64,000 bases of DNA, taken from assembly GCA_963812795.1 (NCBI GenBank), contig CAWEWG010000017.1, positions 372,001-436,000 of the forward strand, read 5' to 3'. Within the stretch, counting starts at the first letter, position 1. Each line of letters starts with the position of its first letter. A model generated the notes under the pieces. It searched no databases and was not told where the DNA came from. It saw nothing but the letters and a program-made list of their open reading frames with translations. The position numbers were made by a program, and so were the translations under genes. Positions 54,360-62,618 of the stretch are shown here, in pieces. Source of the stretch: Hyphomicrobium_A sp963812795 (GTDB lineage Bacteria > Pseudomonadota > Alphaproteobacteria > Rhizobiales > Hyphomicrobiaceae).

Positions 54360-55716
54360 GCAGTGCGGCCGCTCTCAGACGCTCCGCCGCTTGCCAGATC
54401 GTTGCGAAAGGCAAGTCGGCCCGCTCGGCGATGTCGAGCAGCGAATGCTCGCCATCGCTGAAGTTTAGCACCCAAAACATCGCCATGTTGCTCTGCGCCG
54501 CGTTCTTGTCGCCTCCCACCGTCGCGTAAAGGCCGCGGGCACCAAGCGCAGGCTCGCACTTCGGCTGCGTGTTTATCAGCAAGCGGTCGTGCTCGAGGAT
54601 ATCGATCGCCGTTCGCAAGAGCTGGTAAGAGTGTTCAAGATGCTCCGGCGCGACCAACCCGAGCCCATCGGCGGAGGTGTGATACTCGGGAAAGGTTCCG
54701 TGCTCGCTTCGCTGGAACAATCCGACCGGAAGGTTGAACCCCGGCGAGCAATACTGTCGCTCATCATAACCATAGGGGCTGAAGTCGCGCACGACTGGTG
54801 CGGCGGCATCCTGTTTGAGGACATGCACCATCGCGCGGTCGATAAGCGCGTTGCCGCGACGGCTTTTCTTGTACGTCGGGGCGCCGCCGTCGCCAACGCA
54901 GGAAATCACAAGCCCATGCTTGATGCGGCCGACGCGCTCTTCGTTGAGGGCGAGCCAGGTGATCGCGCCGATCGTGCCTGGCGCAAACAGGAAACGGTAG
55001 GTGTATCGCCGCCGACGCTGCGCTAGCTCCTGGGCGAGCAGTGTCAGGAGGGCAAGCCCTGAGCAGTTGTCGTTGGCAAGGGACGGATGGCAGATGTGGG
55101 CCGAGAGAAGAACTTCGTCATCGCTCTCTCCGGGCAAAACGCATTCGCCGTAGGTAAGACTCCCGTCCTCCAGCGTGGAATCCACGACGGCGGTGTAATC
55201 GCCGGGCGGCAGCGCGTCCAGTGCACGCTGGCTCATGCAGAAGCCCCAACGTTCCTCGTAGTAGGAGGTCCGGTAGGGCACGAGATCCGGCTGATCCGGC
55301 AACGTGTAGATATGCGACCTGAGCGCCTCCAACGGCAGGACCTTGCGCACCGGGATGCTGTAGTTCAGCACGTGCAGATTGGAATCGCGAAACTCGTGCA
55401 CGCGTTCGCCGCTGGCATTGGCGATGTACGCGTCGGTGATGTTCCATTCGCGCGGCACGACCCAATCGAAGACCTTCGTGCCCGAAGACACTTCGGTGAC
55501 CTTGATTGGGATGTGCTTGCCGATAAGCGCCAGCGACTGGCGCACGCCATTGCCGGTGATGCTTCGGCATATCGGATACAAGGCTTCGACGAGCGCATAC
55601 ATGCGCTCGCCGAGCCCACCCTCCGCGACAGGCGATGCTGTCACGTCGGCGTCCGGCGCGTGCGCCGCGGTGCTGGCGCAGTCGCGATCGATCGGATCAG
55701 GCCGCAGCACGTCCAA
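54331..55716 (-). CDS. DUF4910 / M28-like zinc peptidase-type protein with winged-helix tail
   Basis: 461 residues. The start MDVLRPDPIDRDCASTAAHA is followed by MYALVEALYPICRSITGNGV. The aminopeptidase-like core has LSAHICHPSLANDNCSGLAL, with zinc ligands His and Asp as in M28-type folds, KHGLVISCVGDGGAPTYKKS and FPEYHTSADGLGLVAPE. A C-terminal winged-helix-like segment is LLDIAERADLPFATIWQAAE. DUF4910 proteins recur in surface-sugar clusters beside aminotransferase and C-methyltransferase genes; their substrate is not known. It overlaps the SDR gene upstream by 20 bp. Confidence 0.85.
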   Translation of the reverse strand: MDVLRPDPIDRDCASTAAHAPDADVTASPVAEGGLGERMYALVEALYPICRSITGNGVRQSLALIGKHIPIKVTEVSSGTKVFDWVVPREWNITDAYIANASGERVHEFRDSNLHVLNYSIPVRKVLPLEALRSHIYTLPDQPDLVPYRTSYYEERWGFCMSQRALDALPPGDYTAVVDSTLEDGSLTYGECVLPGESDDEVLLSAHICHPSLANDNCSGLALLTLLAQELAQRRRRYTYRFLFAPGTIGAITWLALNEERVGRIKHGLVISCVGDGGAPTYKKSRRGNALIDRAMVHVLKQDAAAPVVRDFSPYGYDERQYCSPGFNLPVGLFQRSEHGTFPEYHTSADGLGLVAPEHLEHSYQLLRTAIDILEHDRLLINTQPKCEPALGARGLYATVGGDKNAAQSNMAMFWVLNFSDGEHSLLDIAERADLPFATIWQAAERLRAAALLREREPARD

Positions 55717-56741
55717 TGTGCCTCAACGATTCATCGATGACGCCGTCCGCTATCAGCTTCCTTATATGGCCGATGCGCTGATAGCGCGGCCCTTCGAACT
55801 CTTCGAGTGTGACGCCGGAACGCCGATAAGCCTCGTAGAGCTGTTCGGCGCCCATTCGCGCATTCCAGCGCGGCTTGAACTCCGGAAGCGCCCGCTGGAT
55901 CTTCTCGAAGCTGACGCGATAACAGCGCGTATCCGGCCCGGCATTCGTCGGCAAAGTCCAACCGGCAACCTGGGACAACATCGGAAACGATGCCCGCGAT
56001 GTCACGGATGCGATAATTCTGGTCGGTGCTGCCCACGTTGAAAGCCTGGTTGAATACCTTGTCTCGCGGCGCGGCGAGCGCAGCGATGAAGGCGCGTGAG
56101 ATGTCCTCGATGTGGACGATGGGGCGCCACGGTGAGCCATCCGACTTGAGGTAGATTCGCCCTGTCGTAACGGCCCAGGCGACGAGGTTGTTGAGAACGA
56201 TGTCGAAACGGATGCGCGGCGACAGGCCATATGCAGTCGCCGGCCGCAGATAGACCGGACAGAAATCGTCATCCGCCAGTGGTGCAATGCCCCGCTCGGC
56301 CTGCACTTTCGATTCGCCATATGCGGTGACCGGGTTGAGCTCCGCCTCCTCGGTGACGAGTTCGTCGCCGGCTTGTCCGTAGTTGCTGCACGAGGAAGCG
56401 AGCAGGAAGCGCGAGACGCCCGCCTGCTTGGCAAGATGTGCCAAGCGCACGCTGGCGCGGTGGTTGATGCTGTGGGTCAGATCGGCGTTCAGGTTGCCGA
56501 GCGGGTCATTGGAAAGCGCAGCGAGATGGATGACCGCATCGACGCCCTTTAGGTCGGCTCTCTCCAGATCGCGGACATCCTTGATGAGGCTCGGAACATC
56601 GGCCATCTCACCGCCCGCATCGAAGGTGCAGCGGCGGTAGAGATCGCTGTCACAGCCTACGACGCTGTGCCCCGCCTCGAGGAGCATCGGCGCCATGACG
56701 CTGCCGATGTAACCACGATGTCCCGTGAGTAAGACCTTCAC
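55697..56741 (-). CDS. NAD-dependent nucleotide-sugar epimerase/dehydratase (frameshifted)
   Basis: Starts VLLTGHRGYIGSVMAPMLLE with the GxxGxxG cofactor motif, then VIHLAALSNDPLGNLNADLT, FLLASSCSNYGQAGDELVTE and the catalytic YGESK (AYGESKVQAERG). RPATAYGLSPRIRFDIVLNN and PIVHIEDISRAFIAAL follow. A shift near 55935 leads to YRVSFEKIQRALPEFKPRW and VTLEEFEGPRYQRIGHIRKL, the family-typical end. About 347 residues. It belongs to the SDR type that accompanies C-methyltransferases. It is the first gene of a minus string with DUF4910 and is preceded by a dyad. Confidence 0.88.
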
Positions 56742-56862
56742 TATGCGAACTCCGCCGTTGCCTGACTGTAACTTGGCTTTCGGGCGCAGATTGCATGCGT
56801 CCGCCGCGATCTGCCTAGCAACGAATTAGGTCAAATAGCGCTTAGGCGCCTGCGATGGGCAC

Positions 56863-56880
56863 CTACCACTTATGGCGTAC
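56863..56880 (+). promoter_or_regulatory. Exopolysaccharide-locus dyad between divergent SDR and methyltransferase genes
   Basis: CTACCAC-TTAT-GGCGTAC, 122 bp before the SDR start at 56741 and 95 bp before the methyltransferase start at 56975. Confidence 0.5.
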
Positions 56881-56974
56881 CCGAGGGGCGGGTGCCGCTG
56901 AGTACGACTTTTTGCATCCCCGTGCGAATTTCAAAGAATGTGTAAAAGCGAGGCTCCCGCCAGAAGGTGATGCC

Positions 56975-57733
56975 ATGCTGAATGCCGAGCAACTGCGCGA
57001 TGCTCCCCTGAATGCGCAGATTGAATTTTGGAATCGGTGGAATGCTGAGGGGCGTGAAGGGGCGATCGCTCAGGTATCCGTCGATCAGCGAGATGTGGTC
57101 GTCGGCTGGCTCGAGGGAATGGGGCGACACGATCTTAAAATTCTCGAGGTCGGATGCGGGGCGGGATGGCTTTGCGACAGCTTGACGAGATTCGGCTCGC
57201 TAACTGCTACCGACCTTTCGAACCACGTCCTGCAGCGCGCAGCTAAGCGTTTGCCCAACGTGAAGTTCATAGCGGGCGATTTCATGTCGCTCGACTTCGA
57301 GAGCTCAGGCTACGACGTGGTTGTGTCTTTAGAGGTGCTGTCGCACGTCGCCGACCAGGCCGCCTTCATCCGGAAGGTGAGCTCTCTGCTAAGGCCTGGT
57401 GGGTTCTTGATGCTCGCAACGCAGAACCGCCCGCAGCTTGAGCGCAACGACATCCCGAACCCAAAACCTGGACAAATCAGACTGTGGGTGGACAGGCACA
57501 AGCTGGCAGGCCTTATCGGCGCTAAGCTCGAAATCCGGTCCCTGTTCTCCATCACACCCCAGTGCAACAGGGGCGTTCTACGGGTCATCAACTCAAGCAA
57601 ATTGCACAGTGCGATGGCGGCGGTCGGTCTGGGTCAGATTGGCCGGGCGGTCAAGCGATTGCAGGAACACTTGTGGCTCGGTTGGACTCTGATGTGTTTG
57701 GCGCAGAAGCCCAAGCGGCCCGAAGCTGAATAG
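56975..57733 (+). CDS. Class I SAM-dependent methyltransferase
   Basis: 252 residues from ATG 56975, which has GAAGGTGA upstream. SAM motif I is ILEVGCGAGWLCDSLTRFGS, followed by TATDLSNHVLQRAAKRLPNV, IAGDFMSLDFESSGYDVVVS and LLRPGGFLMLATQNRPQLER. The C-terminus has a basic/hydrophobic tail (RLQEHLWLGWTLMCLAQ). Substrate unknown; in this setting methylation of a sugar or a lipid-linked intermediate is most likely. It is the last plus-strand gene of the locus before the exosortase. Confidence 0.88.
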   Translation: MLNAEQLRDAPLNAQIEFWNRWNAEGREGAIAQVSVDQRDVVVGWLEGMGRHDLKILEVGCGAGWLCDSLTRFGSLTATDLSNHVLQRAAKRLPNVKFIAGDFMSLDFESSGYDVVVSLEVLSHVADQAAFIRKVSSLLRPGGFLMLATQNRPQLERNDIPNPKPGQIRLWVDRHKLAGLIGAKLEIRSLFSITPQCNRGVLRVINSSKLHSAMAAVGLGQIGRAVKRLQEHLWLGWTLMCLAQKPKRPEAE

Positions 57734-57839
57734 AAGCGCGCAGACCCATTCCGTCAGGAAACCTCATAGCCGACATTGCCACCGGCATCGATGATGACAA
57801 GACTGGACCGGACTGGGCATCAGCAGCACCCAAAATCGG

Positions 57840-58803
57840 CTATCGATTTCCGGCGTGCCACACCGTTTGAGCGTCAAGACGCTGTAGCAGACGAGCATTC
57901 CACGCAGCTCGCATTGCACGAGGCAACCGTCCCGCCCGCGGCGCGATGCGACGGGGAACTCCGGTGGCGCTTATGATCCGCGCCCACAGCATCAAGCGAT
58001 TGGCTCCGACGGCCCACTCGATGTAAGTGCGCAGCACAGCGACCGTCTGGTCGTCGGCAGAGGGTTTGGCGCTGAGGACGTCGAGAAGCGTTCCGGCGAT
58101 CGACGGTGGGAGATATGCGGTGCGGCCTTGGACCAGATGACCGAGGAGAGCCGCGAGGGCGAGCAGCTCATGCGCGTAGCCGTGCTCCGGGTATACATAG
58201 GCGCCGTTCAGCCGCGCGCTGATCGAGGCGGTGATCACGTCGGACAGGCTTAGCGGCCAATCGACCATAGGCGCACGCGCCGCACTCTGAGTTTGTGTTT
58301 TTCCCAATGCATCGTTCAGCATGCGGTCGGCGTAGGCGAGGGCGACCAACTCGTTGATCAGCCAGTCAGGCATGACCGCCTGACTGCGGCATGCGGGCTC
58401 CTGGCCATCGGTTGAGCGGCTGCGGATTGGGGGCTCGATGCTCGTCAACAATCCGCTGGCAACGAGACGGTCGGCTATCTCGCCGGCGGCCGTCAGGATC
58501 CGTCCGCCCAGACCTTCGCGCGATGAGACTAGCGGCAGCATGGGCGCGCGCGGCGAGCGTCCTGGTCAAGTAGTCGATTGGGCCGCGCCGCGCCGGCTCG
58601 GCATGGCGGTCCTGCCAGTTGCAAAGCGATGGCAGCAGGAAGACAAGCTCGTCGTCGGTCACGCTATCCCAATCGGCGGGGTACCACGCGGTCGCGAGTG
58701 ATTGATCGACGAGTTCCACACCCCACACATCGTCTGCTGCCTGTGTGCGGCTGGAGCCCTCGGTCAATGCGTTGGCGTGCCAGAGCATTTGTAAAGTCGC
58801 CAC
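57840..58803 (-). CDS. Protein of unknown function, frameshifted
   Basis: First frame from ATG 58803: MATLQMLWHANALTEGSSRT, VWGVELVDQSLATAWYPADW and DDELVFLLPSLCNWQDRHAE. Near 58540 the frame shifts to MLPLVSSREGLGGRILTAAG, MPDWLINELVALAYADRMLN, then DVITASISARLNGAYVYPEH and VLRTYIEWAVGANRLMLWA. Intact length is about 320 residues. It is all-helical in appearance, soluble, with many Trp/Leu. I do not recognise the family. Two head-to-head copies of the locus dyad lie 60-100 bp upstream, so it is probably part of the exopolysaccharide regulon. Confidence 0.6.
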
Positions 58804-58862
58804 TAGCGGTGTCGCCCCTCAGCCTGCACGATCTAGCTAACATGCGGCCTGCTGTCGGAGGA

Positions 58863-58901
58863 TCTCGCCAAACGAGGTAGGCGCTACCTCTGCCGGCGCC
58901 A
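58863..58901. promoter_or_regulatory. Two head-to-head copies of the exopolysaccharide-locus dyad
   Basis: Minus-strand copy CTACCTC-GTTT-GGCGAGA at 58863-58880 and plus-strand copy CTACCTC-TGCC-GGCGCCA at 58884-58901, 3 bp apart. The CTACCTC arms face each other, making GAGGTAG-GCG-CTACCTC a perfect palindrome in the middle. They lie 60 bp before the unknown gene start (58803) and about 320 bp before the exosortase start. Confidence 0.55.
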
Positions 58902-58975
58902 AGAAACCGGCACGTGCTGTCGCCTCTGCTGGAAGGTGATGCTTGCGAAAGCTAGCGCGTTTCGTCAGCGGCATG

Positions 58976-59120
58976 TCATCGATGGGGACGATGTCGTCGT
59001 CGCCCAGGGGCGACCAGCAGCGCGTCTGGCGTGTCCACTATGATCAGATCGTCGACCCCGATGGTCACGACGAGGGAGCGGTCGCTGTGAACTGAGGAAG
59101 CGACAAGCGCGCCCCCTTCA
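58976..59120 (-). pseudogene. Remnant of mannose-1-phosphate guanylyltransferase-like (ManC) gene
   Basis: Minus-strand reading gives GALVASSVHSDRSLVVTIG, then VDDLIIVDTPDALLVAPG. The G-V-D-DL-IVDTPDALLVA string is typical of the end of the nucleotidyltransferase domain of ManC/CpsB, which makes GDP-mannose. Nothing of the active-site N-terminal 250 residues precedes it, and the frame breaks just after. It is a scrap at the right edge of the exopolysaccharide locus. The remainder of the gap 58804-59221 holds the two regulatory dyads and no other gene. Confidence 0.55.
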
Positions 59121-59221
59121 TTCCTTGACTGCCTTGCAAGGGATCCGAGGCGAAGGGAAGGGGGTGGGCCTCTACCCCATTTGATCAAGCGGTCTGCTTT
59201 TGGCGCGCTATCGCCTGGAGC

Positions 59222-60889
59222 ATGGGAGGCGCAAAAGAGGCGAGAGCTAAAAGGCGAGACCGGCTTACCATGCAACACGCGACCGTGGTTCATAGGGAAA
59301 AATCGAACCGTGGGCGGCTGGTGGCATTCGGGGCGCTGACGCTGGTCGAGATCTTTCTGATCTCCTACGCCTTCAATTTCCCAACCGGCCTTCCCGAATG
59401 GATCAATCCCGTCACCCTCGCGAAGGCATCCGCCCAAGCTGCGCTCGTCGCTCTCGCCGTCCTGGTGCTGATCTCATGGCCGGCGCGAGAGAGGATCGCG
59501 AACGCCTGGTCCTCGGCAATGCAGGATTACAACTGGCGTGCCAGCGTCGTCGTTAACCTCGCACTGTTCGCCGTGCTTCTCGCCGCTACCGTGGCTTTCT
59601 CCGAATTGGTGGCGCGGTCCGCGAGCCCGCCCTGGCACTGGTTCGCTCTATATTGTCTTTTGCTCCTTGCAACTGCTTCGTCGCTTGCCACTCTCGCTGC
59701 ACCGCTCAGTTTCTGGCGAGGCCTCGTGCGCGATATGCCTACGCAGATCGCAACGGCGGCGATCAGCGGCATCCTCCTCATCGTGGCCGGCAGGCTCGCG
59801 TTGGAGAGCTGGAGCAGCCTCGCCGGTTGGACCCTCCATGCAGCGCATTGGATATTGAGCCTCTATGAAACCGACGTCGTACTCGATGTCGGCCGCAGCA
59901 TCCTTGGCGCCGGCGATTTTCATGTCCGCGTCCTCAAGGAGTGCTCGGGATACGAGGGCATCGGCCTCGTTACGGCGTTCCTGGCTTTTTACTGCTGGCT
60001 AATGCGACGCCAGTTGCGTTTTCCGCATGCGCTGCTGCTCATCGTGATCGGCATCGCAGTGTCTTGGACGTTGAACGCACTGCGCATTGCTCTACTGATA
60101 AGCATTGGCCGGCACGTTTCCCCCGAAATGGCGCTCAATGGCTTCCACTCGCAGGCTGGCTGGATCGCCTTCTTGGCCATTGCCATCGGCCTGATGGCGG
60201 TCTCCATCTGGTGTCCATTTTTCCGCGCCGAGCCCGGGCGATCGGCGTCAGCCGCGCGACCGGCAGATAGCCTGATGCTTGCGCTGCTCGTCCCATTCAT
60301 AGCCCTGTTGGCGACAAGCATCGTCGCCTCGCTCTTCGCGCCGCATGATCAATGGTTCTACTTCTTAAAGGTTGCGGCGGTCGGCGGCGCGCTATGGCAC
60401 TACCGACGCGTCTACGCGGCATTGCCGATAGCGCTTTCACCTCTGGCGCTCGCCGTCGGCGCCGGCATAGGCATCGGCTGGGTGCTGACCGATCCGGGCA
60501 ACGAGAGCGGCGCTGGGCTCAGTGTATGGATTGCAACCCTGCCGGCATGGCTCGCGGCACTCTGGCTCGTCTGCCGTGGCATCGGCACAGTGATGCTCGT
60601 GCCAATGGCCGAAGAGCTGGCGTTTCGCGGGTACCTGCAGCGGGTCCTGATCTCGCGCGATTTCGAACGCATCGCCCCTGGCCACTTTACCTGGCTGTCG
60701 TTCGTCCTCACGTCGCTGCTGTTCGGATTGACGCATCAGCGCTGGATGGCGGCCGCAATTGCGGGCGCGCTTTATGCGCTCCTCGTCTATCGCACCAACC
60801 GGCTGTCGGACGCGATCCTCGCGCATGCGGCGTCGAATGCCGTCATTTTCATTTGGGCAGTCGCGGCGCACCAGTGGACGTTGCTGTAA
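59222..60889 (+). CDS. xrtE: Exosortase E / CPBP-protease fusion (VPEID-CTERM system)
   Basis: About 555 residues (ATG 59270 is an alternative start). The N-terminal half is an exosortase with many helices: catalytic Cys about 241 in LKECSGYEGIGL, Arg about 287 in LNALRIALLI, His about 309 in NGFHSQAGWIAF. The C-terminal half is a CPBP (CAAX-protease-like) domain: MAEELAFRGYLQRVL (EExxxR), then FGLTHQRW and AHAASNAVIF. This fusion is the hallmark of the exosortase E/VPEID-CTERM type. It would cut and anchor or release proteins with a C-terminal VPEID signal after export. A matching small protein is encoded at 62116. The outer-membrane barrel gene follows. Confidence 0.92.
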   Translation: MGGAKEARAKRRDRLTMQHATVVHREKSNRGRLVAFGALTLVEIFLISYAFNFPTGLPEWINPVTLAKASAQAALVALAVLVLISWPARERIANAWSSAMQDYNWRASVVVNLALFAVLLAATVAFSELVARSASPPWHWFALYCLLLLATASSLATLAAPLSFWRGLVRDMPTQIATAAISGILLIVAGRLALESWSSLAGWTLHAAHWILSLYETDVVLDVGRSILGAGDFHVRVLKECSGYEGIGLVTAFLAFYCWLMRRQLRFPHALLLIVIGIAVSWTLNALRIALLISIGRHVSPEMALNGFHSQAGWIAFLAIAIGLMAVSIWCPFFRAEPGRSASAARPADSLMLALLVPFIALLATSIVASLFAPHDQWFYFLKVAAVGGALWHYRRVYAALPIALSPLALAVGAGIGIGWVLTDPGNESGAGLSVWIATLPAWLAALWLVCRGIGTVMLVPMAEELAFRGYLQRVLISRDFERIAPGHFTWLSFVLTSLLFGLTHQRWMAAAIAGALYALLVYRTNRLSDAILAHAASNAVIFIWAVAAHQWTLL

Positions 60890-61109
60890 TCGGGAGCGCA
60901 CACGCACACTTGAGTCCTCTGCGCTATGTAGCGCCCGCACTCCCGCGCTGAAAGTGTGGGATAAAAGCATCGCGCACAGGGATTTAGCCGGCATCAGTGC
61001 GTTCACTGATCGACCGCTCGCTGCGAATCTGTCTTTGGGTTCTGTGTGTGCATCCTGTGGGTAAGCGTCGTGTTGCTTGTGAATGATCTCAGCAGAACTG
61101 GGGCTCCAA

Positions 61110-61940
61110 ATGACGCGCAAGCTTTCACTCACGATCTTCGCCCTCGGCTTCCTCGGCACCGCCGCCTGGGCCGACGGCATGGTTCAACCCGCCGCCGCTC
61201 CTTGCTGCGAAGCGCCGTTCGCCGGAGCCTATATCGGCGCCGCTGTCGGCTATGCGCGCCAGCGAAACGAGGTCACCTTCCTGTCACAGATCGCTCCCGG
61301 CCTTACGTTTACAGACAACGACGACTCGTTCACGTTCGGCGGGTATATCGGCTACAATTGGCAACGCTGCTGCAGCCCCTTCGTCTTCGGCATCGAGACG
61401 GATTTCAACTGGCAAGACACTTCGCCCACGGCGTTCGACCGTGAGCCGCCCGGCGCCGGCGGCTTCCCTGAAACGACCAGCTTAGAAAGCACCATCAATT
61501 GGTTTGGCACACTTCGTGGCCGAGCCGGTTATGTGGTCCACGACCACCTGTTGCTCTACGCCACGGGCGGCCTCGCCTATGCGAACGTCGATCACAAGTT
61601 CAGCGACGACTGCGTCGGCTGTGGTAATCCGGCGTACCCACCGTCACTCCCCGCCGATTTTGGCCCATTCGCGCAGTCCAACGATAAAACGAAGGTTGGT
61701 TGGACGATCGGCGGTGGCGCGGAACTGCTGCACGACACTCACTGGGTCCTTCGCGCGGAAGCGCTGTATGTCGACCTGGGGAGCGAGACACATACCTATA
61801 CGGTTCAACCCGTCGACGCCGCTGGATCGCGGGTGCCTGCGATCACGAGGGCTGAATGGGACGATCAGTTCTGGATAGCGCGGATCGGCGTCGCCTATAA
61901 ATTCGACAGTCCAGACTGCTGTGCGGCGCCGCTGAAGTAG
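61110..61940 (+). CDS. Outer-membrane beta-barrel protein, OmpA/Omp25-like, with cysteine pairs
   Basis: 276 residues from ATG 61110. Signal peptide KLSLTIFALGFLGTAAWADG. The barrel has strand/turn units like FAGAYIGAAVGYARQRNEVT, FTFGGYIGYNWQRCC, FGIETDFNWQDTS, GTLRGRAGYVVHDHLLLYAT, GGLAYANVDHKF and a C-terminal strand RIGVAYKFDSPD. It differs from most Omp25/31-type barrels in having Cys-Cys pairs near the ends of strands (APCCEAP, QRCCSPF, PDCCAAP) and CVGC. The disulfides, if any, would face the periplasm or outside. Placed between the exosortase and its probable substrate. Confidence 0.85.
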   Translation: MTRKLSLTIFALGFLGTAAWADGMVQPAAAPCCEAPFAGAYIGAAVGYARQRNEVTFLSQIAPGLTFTDNDDSFTFGGYIGYNWQRCCSPFVFGIETDFNWQDTSPTAFDREPPGAGGFPETTSLESTINWFGTLRGRAGYVVHDHLLLYATGGLAYANVDHKFSDDCVGCGNPAYPPSLPADFGPFAQSNDKTKVGWTIGGGAELLHDTHWVLRAEALYVDLGSETHTYTVQPVDAAGSRVPAITRAEWDDQFWIARIGVAYKFDSPDCCAAPLK

Positions 61941-61979
61941 GCGCCGTCGAGGCCCTCGCTTCTTGCAATTTCTGACGTA

Positions 61980-62017
61980 GGCGTAAGCCCCCTCCCTACT
62001 GGGTGGGGGCTTACGCC
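61980..62017 (+). terminator. Long hairpin after the barrel gene, possible terminator
   Basis: A 17-bp stem with one mismatch (GGCGTAAGCCCCCTCCC with GGGTGGGGGCTTACGCC) closes a TACT loop, 40 bp after the stop at 61940. Only two T follow, so it may be a weak terminator, a transcript-stabilising hairpin, or an end shared with the next gene. Confidence 0.5.
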
Positions 62018-62115
62018 TTACTGGGGTGTGGCGCCTAGCCACCCCAAGATCGACTATGCCTCCACGCGGCGAACCCAATGTCCCCCCACGCATGTCGCCG
62101 CGATAGGAGAACGAC

Positions 62116-62298
62116 ATGAAATTCAGAACGATGTTGGGCGCGGCTGCCCTCCTTTCGACCATTGGGATCAACCAGGCGTTCGCCGCTATCTTCGATGTCC
62201 CTCCGCCCATTCCTGAGTTCGATGGGTCGAGCGCTATTGCAGTGATTGCACTAATCGCGAGCGTCGCAGCTCTCGTCAGGGCGAGAAGCAAGGGCTAA
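62116..62298 (+). CDS. VPEID-CTERM-like small sorted protein
   Basis: 60 residues. Ribosome site AGGAGAAC six bases before ATG. Signal peptide MKFRTMLGAAALLSTIGINQ, ending AFAA, leaves only about 36 residues: the motif PPPIPEFDGSSAIAVI, a hydrophobic helix (AIAVIALIASVAALV) and a basic end (RARSKG). This is the tripartite C-terminal sorting signal of exosortase substrates; IPEFD corresponds to VPEID. There is almost no protein besides the signal peptide and the sorting signal. The exosortase E gene lies 1.2 kb upstream on the same strand. Confidence 0.85.
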   Translation: MKFRTMLGAAALLSTIGINQAFAAIFDVPPPIPEFDGSSAIAVIALIASVAALVRARSKG

Positions 62299-62404
62299 AG
62301 CCCTTGCGGGGAGCGAGCTCAGCTCAACCGAATTTGGTACTTGCCCCAACGTGCCGCTCGTGGGGATGCGAATTCACGCCAAGCGCGCTTCGAGATCGCT
62401 CGCT

Positions 62405-62441
62405 AAAAAAGGACGCCGCTCCGGGGGTGGGAGTGGCGTCC
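62405..62441 (-). terminator. Rho-independent terminator acting on minus-strand transcripts
   Basis: Read on the minus strand, a 12-bp stem (GGACGCCACTCC with GGAGCGGCGTCC, one G-T pair) with a short GC-rich loop is followed by six T (62410-62405). No minus-strand gene is visible upstream of it (62442-62618), so it may end a non-coding RNA or a transcript reading from the downstream region. The 320-bp gap 62299-62618 has no supported gene; it also contains a 20-bp palindrome at 62288-62307 spanning the end of the VPEID-CTERM gene. Confidence 0.55.
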
Positions 62442-62618
62442 TCACACAGGCCACTTGTTCTAGGGGACAGAAGGACGGGTGGCCAACGGCAATGTTAGTC
62501 CGATGGCTGAGCGTTCGATACGGATTGTCATTCCGCAAACAGAGTTAACCCGGTGGATCGGAACTCGCGGGCTCGTCGCGACGTTGCTTGCCGCACGCCG
62601 ACATGAGGAGTGAGACGG

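Noticed and set aside
62288..62307. Palindrome GCAAGGGCT-AA-AGCCCTTGC over the stop of the VPEID-CTERM gene
   Set aside because: No T run follows and the loop is only two bases; it could be a terminator-like or cruciform element but is not supported.
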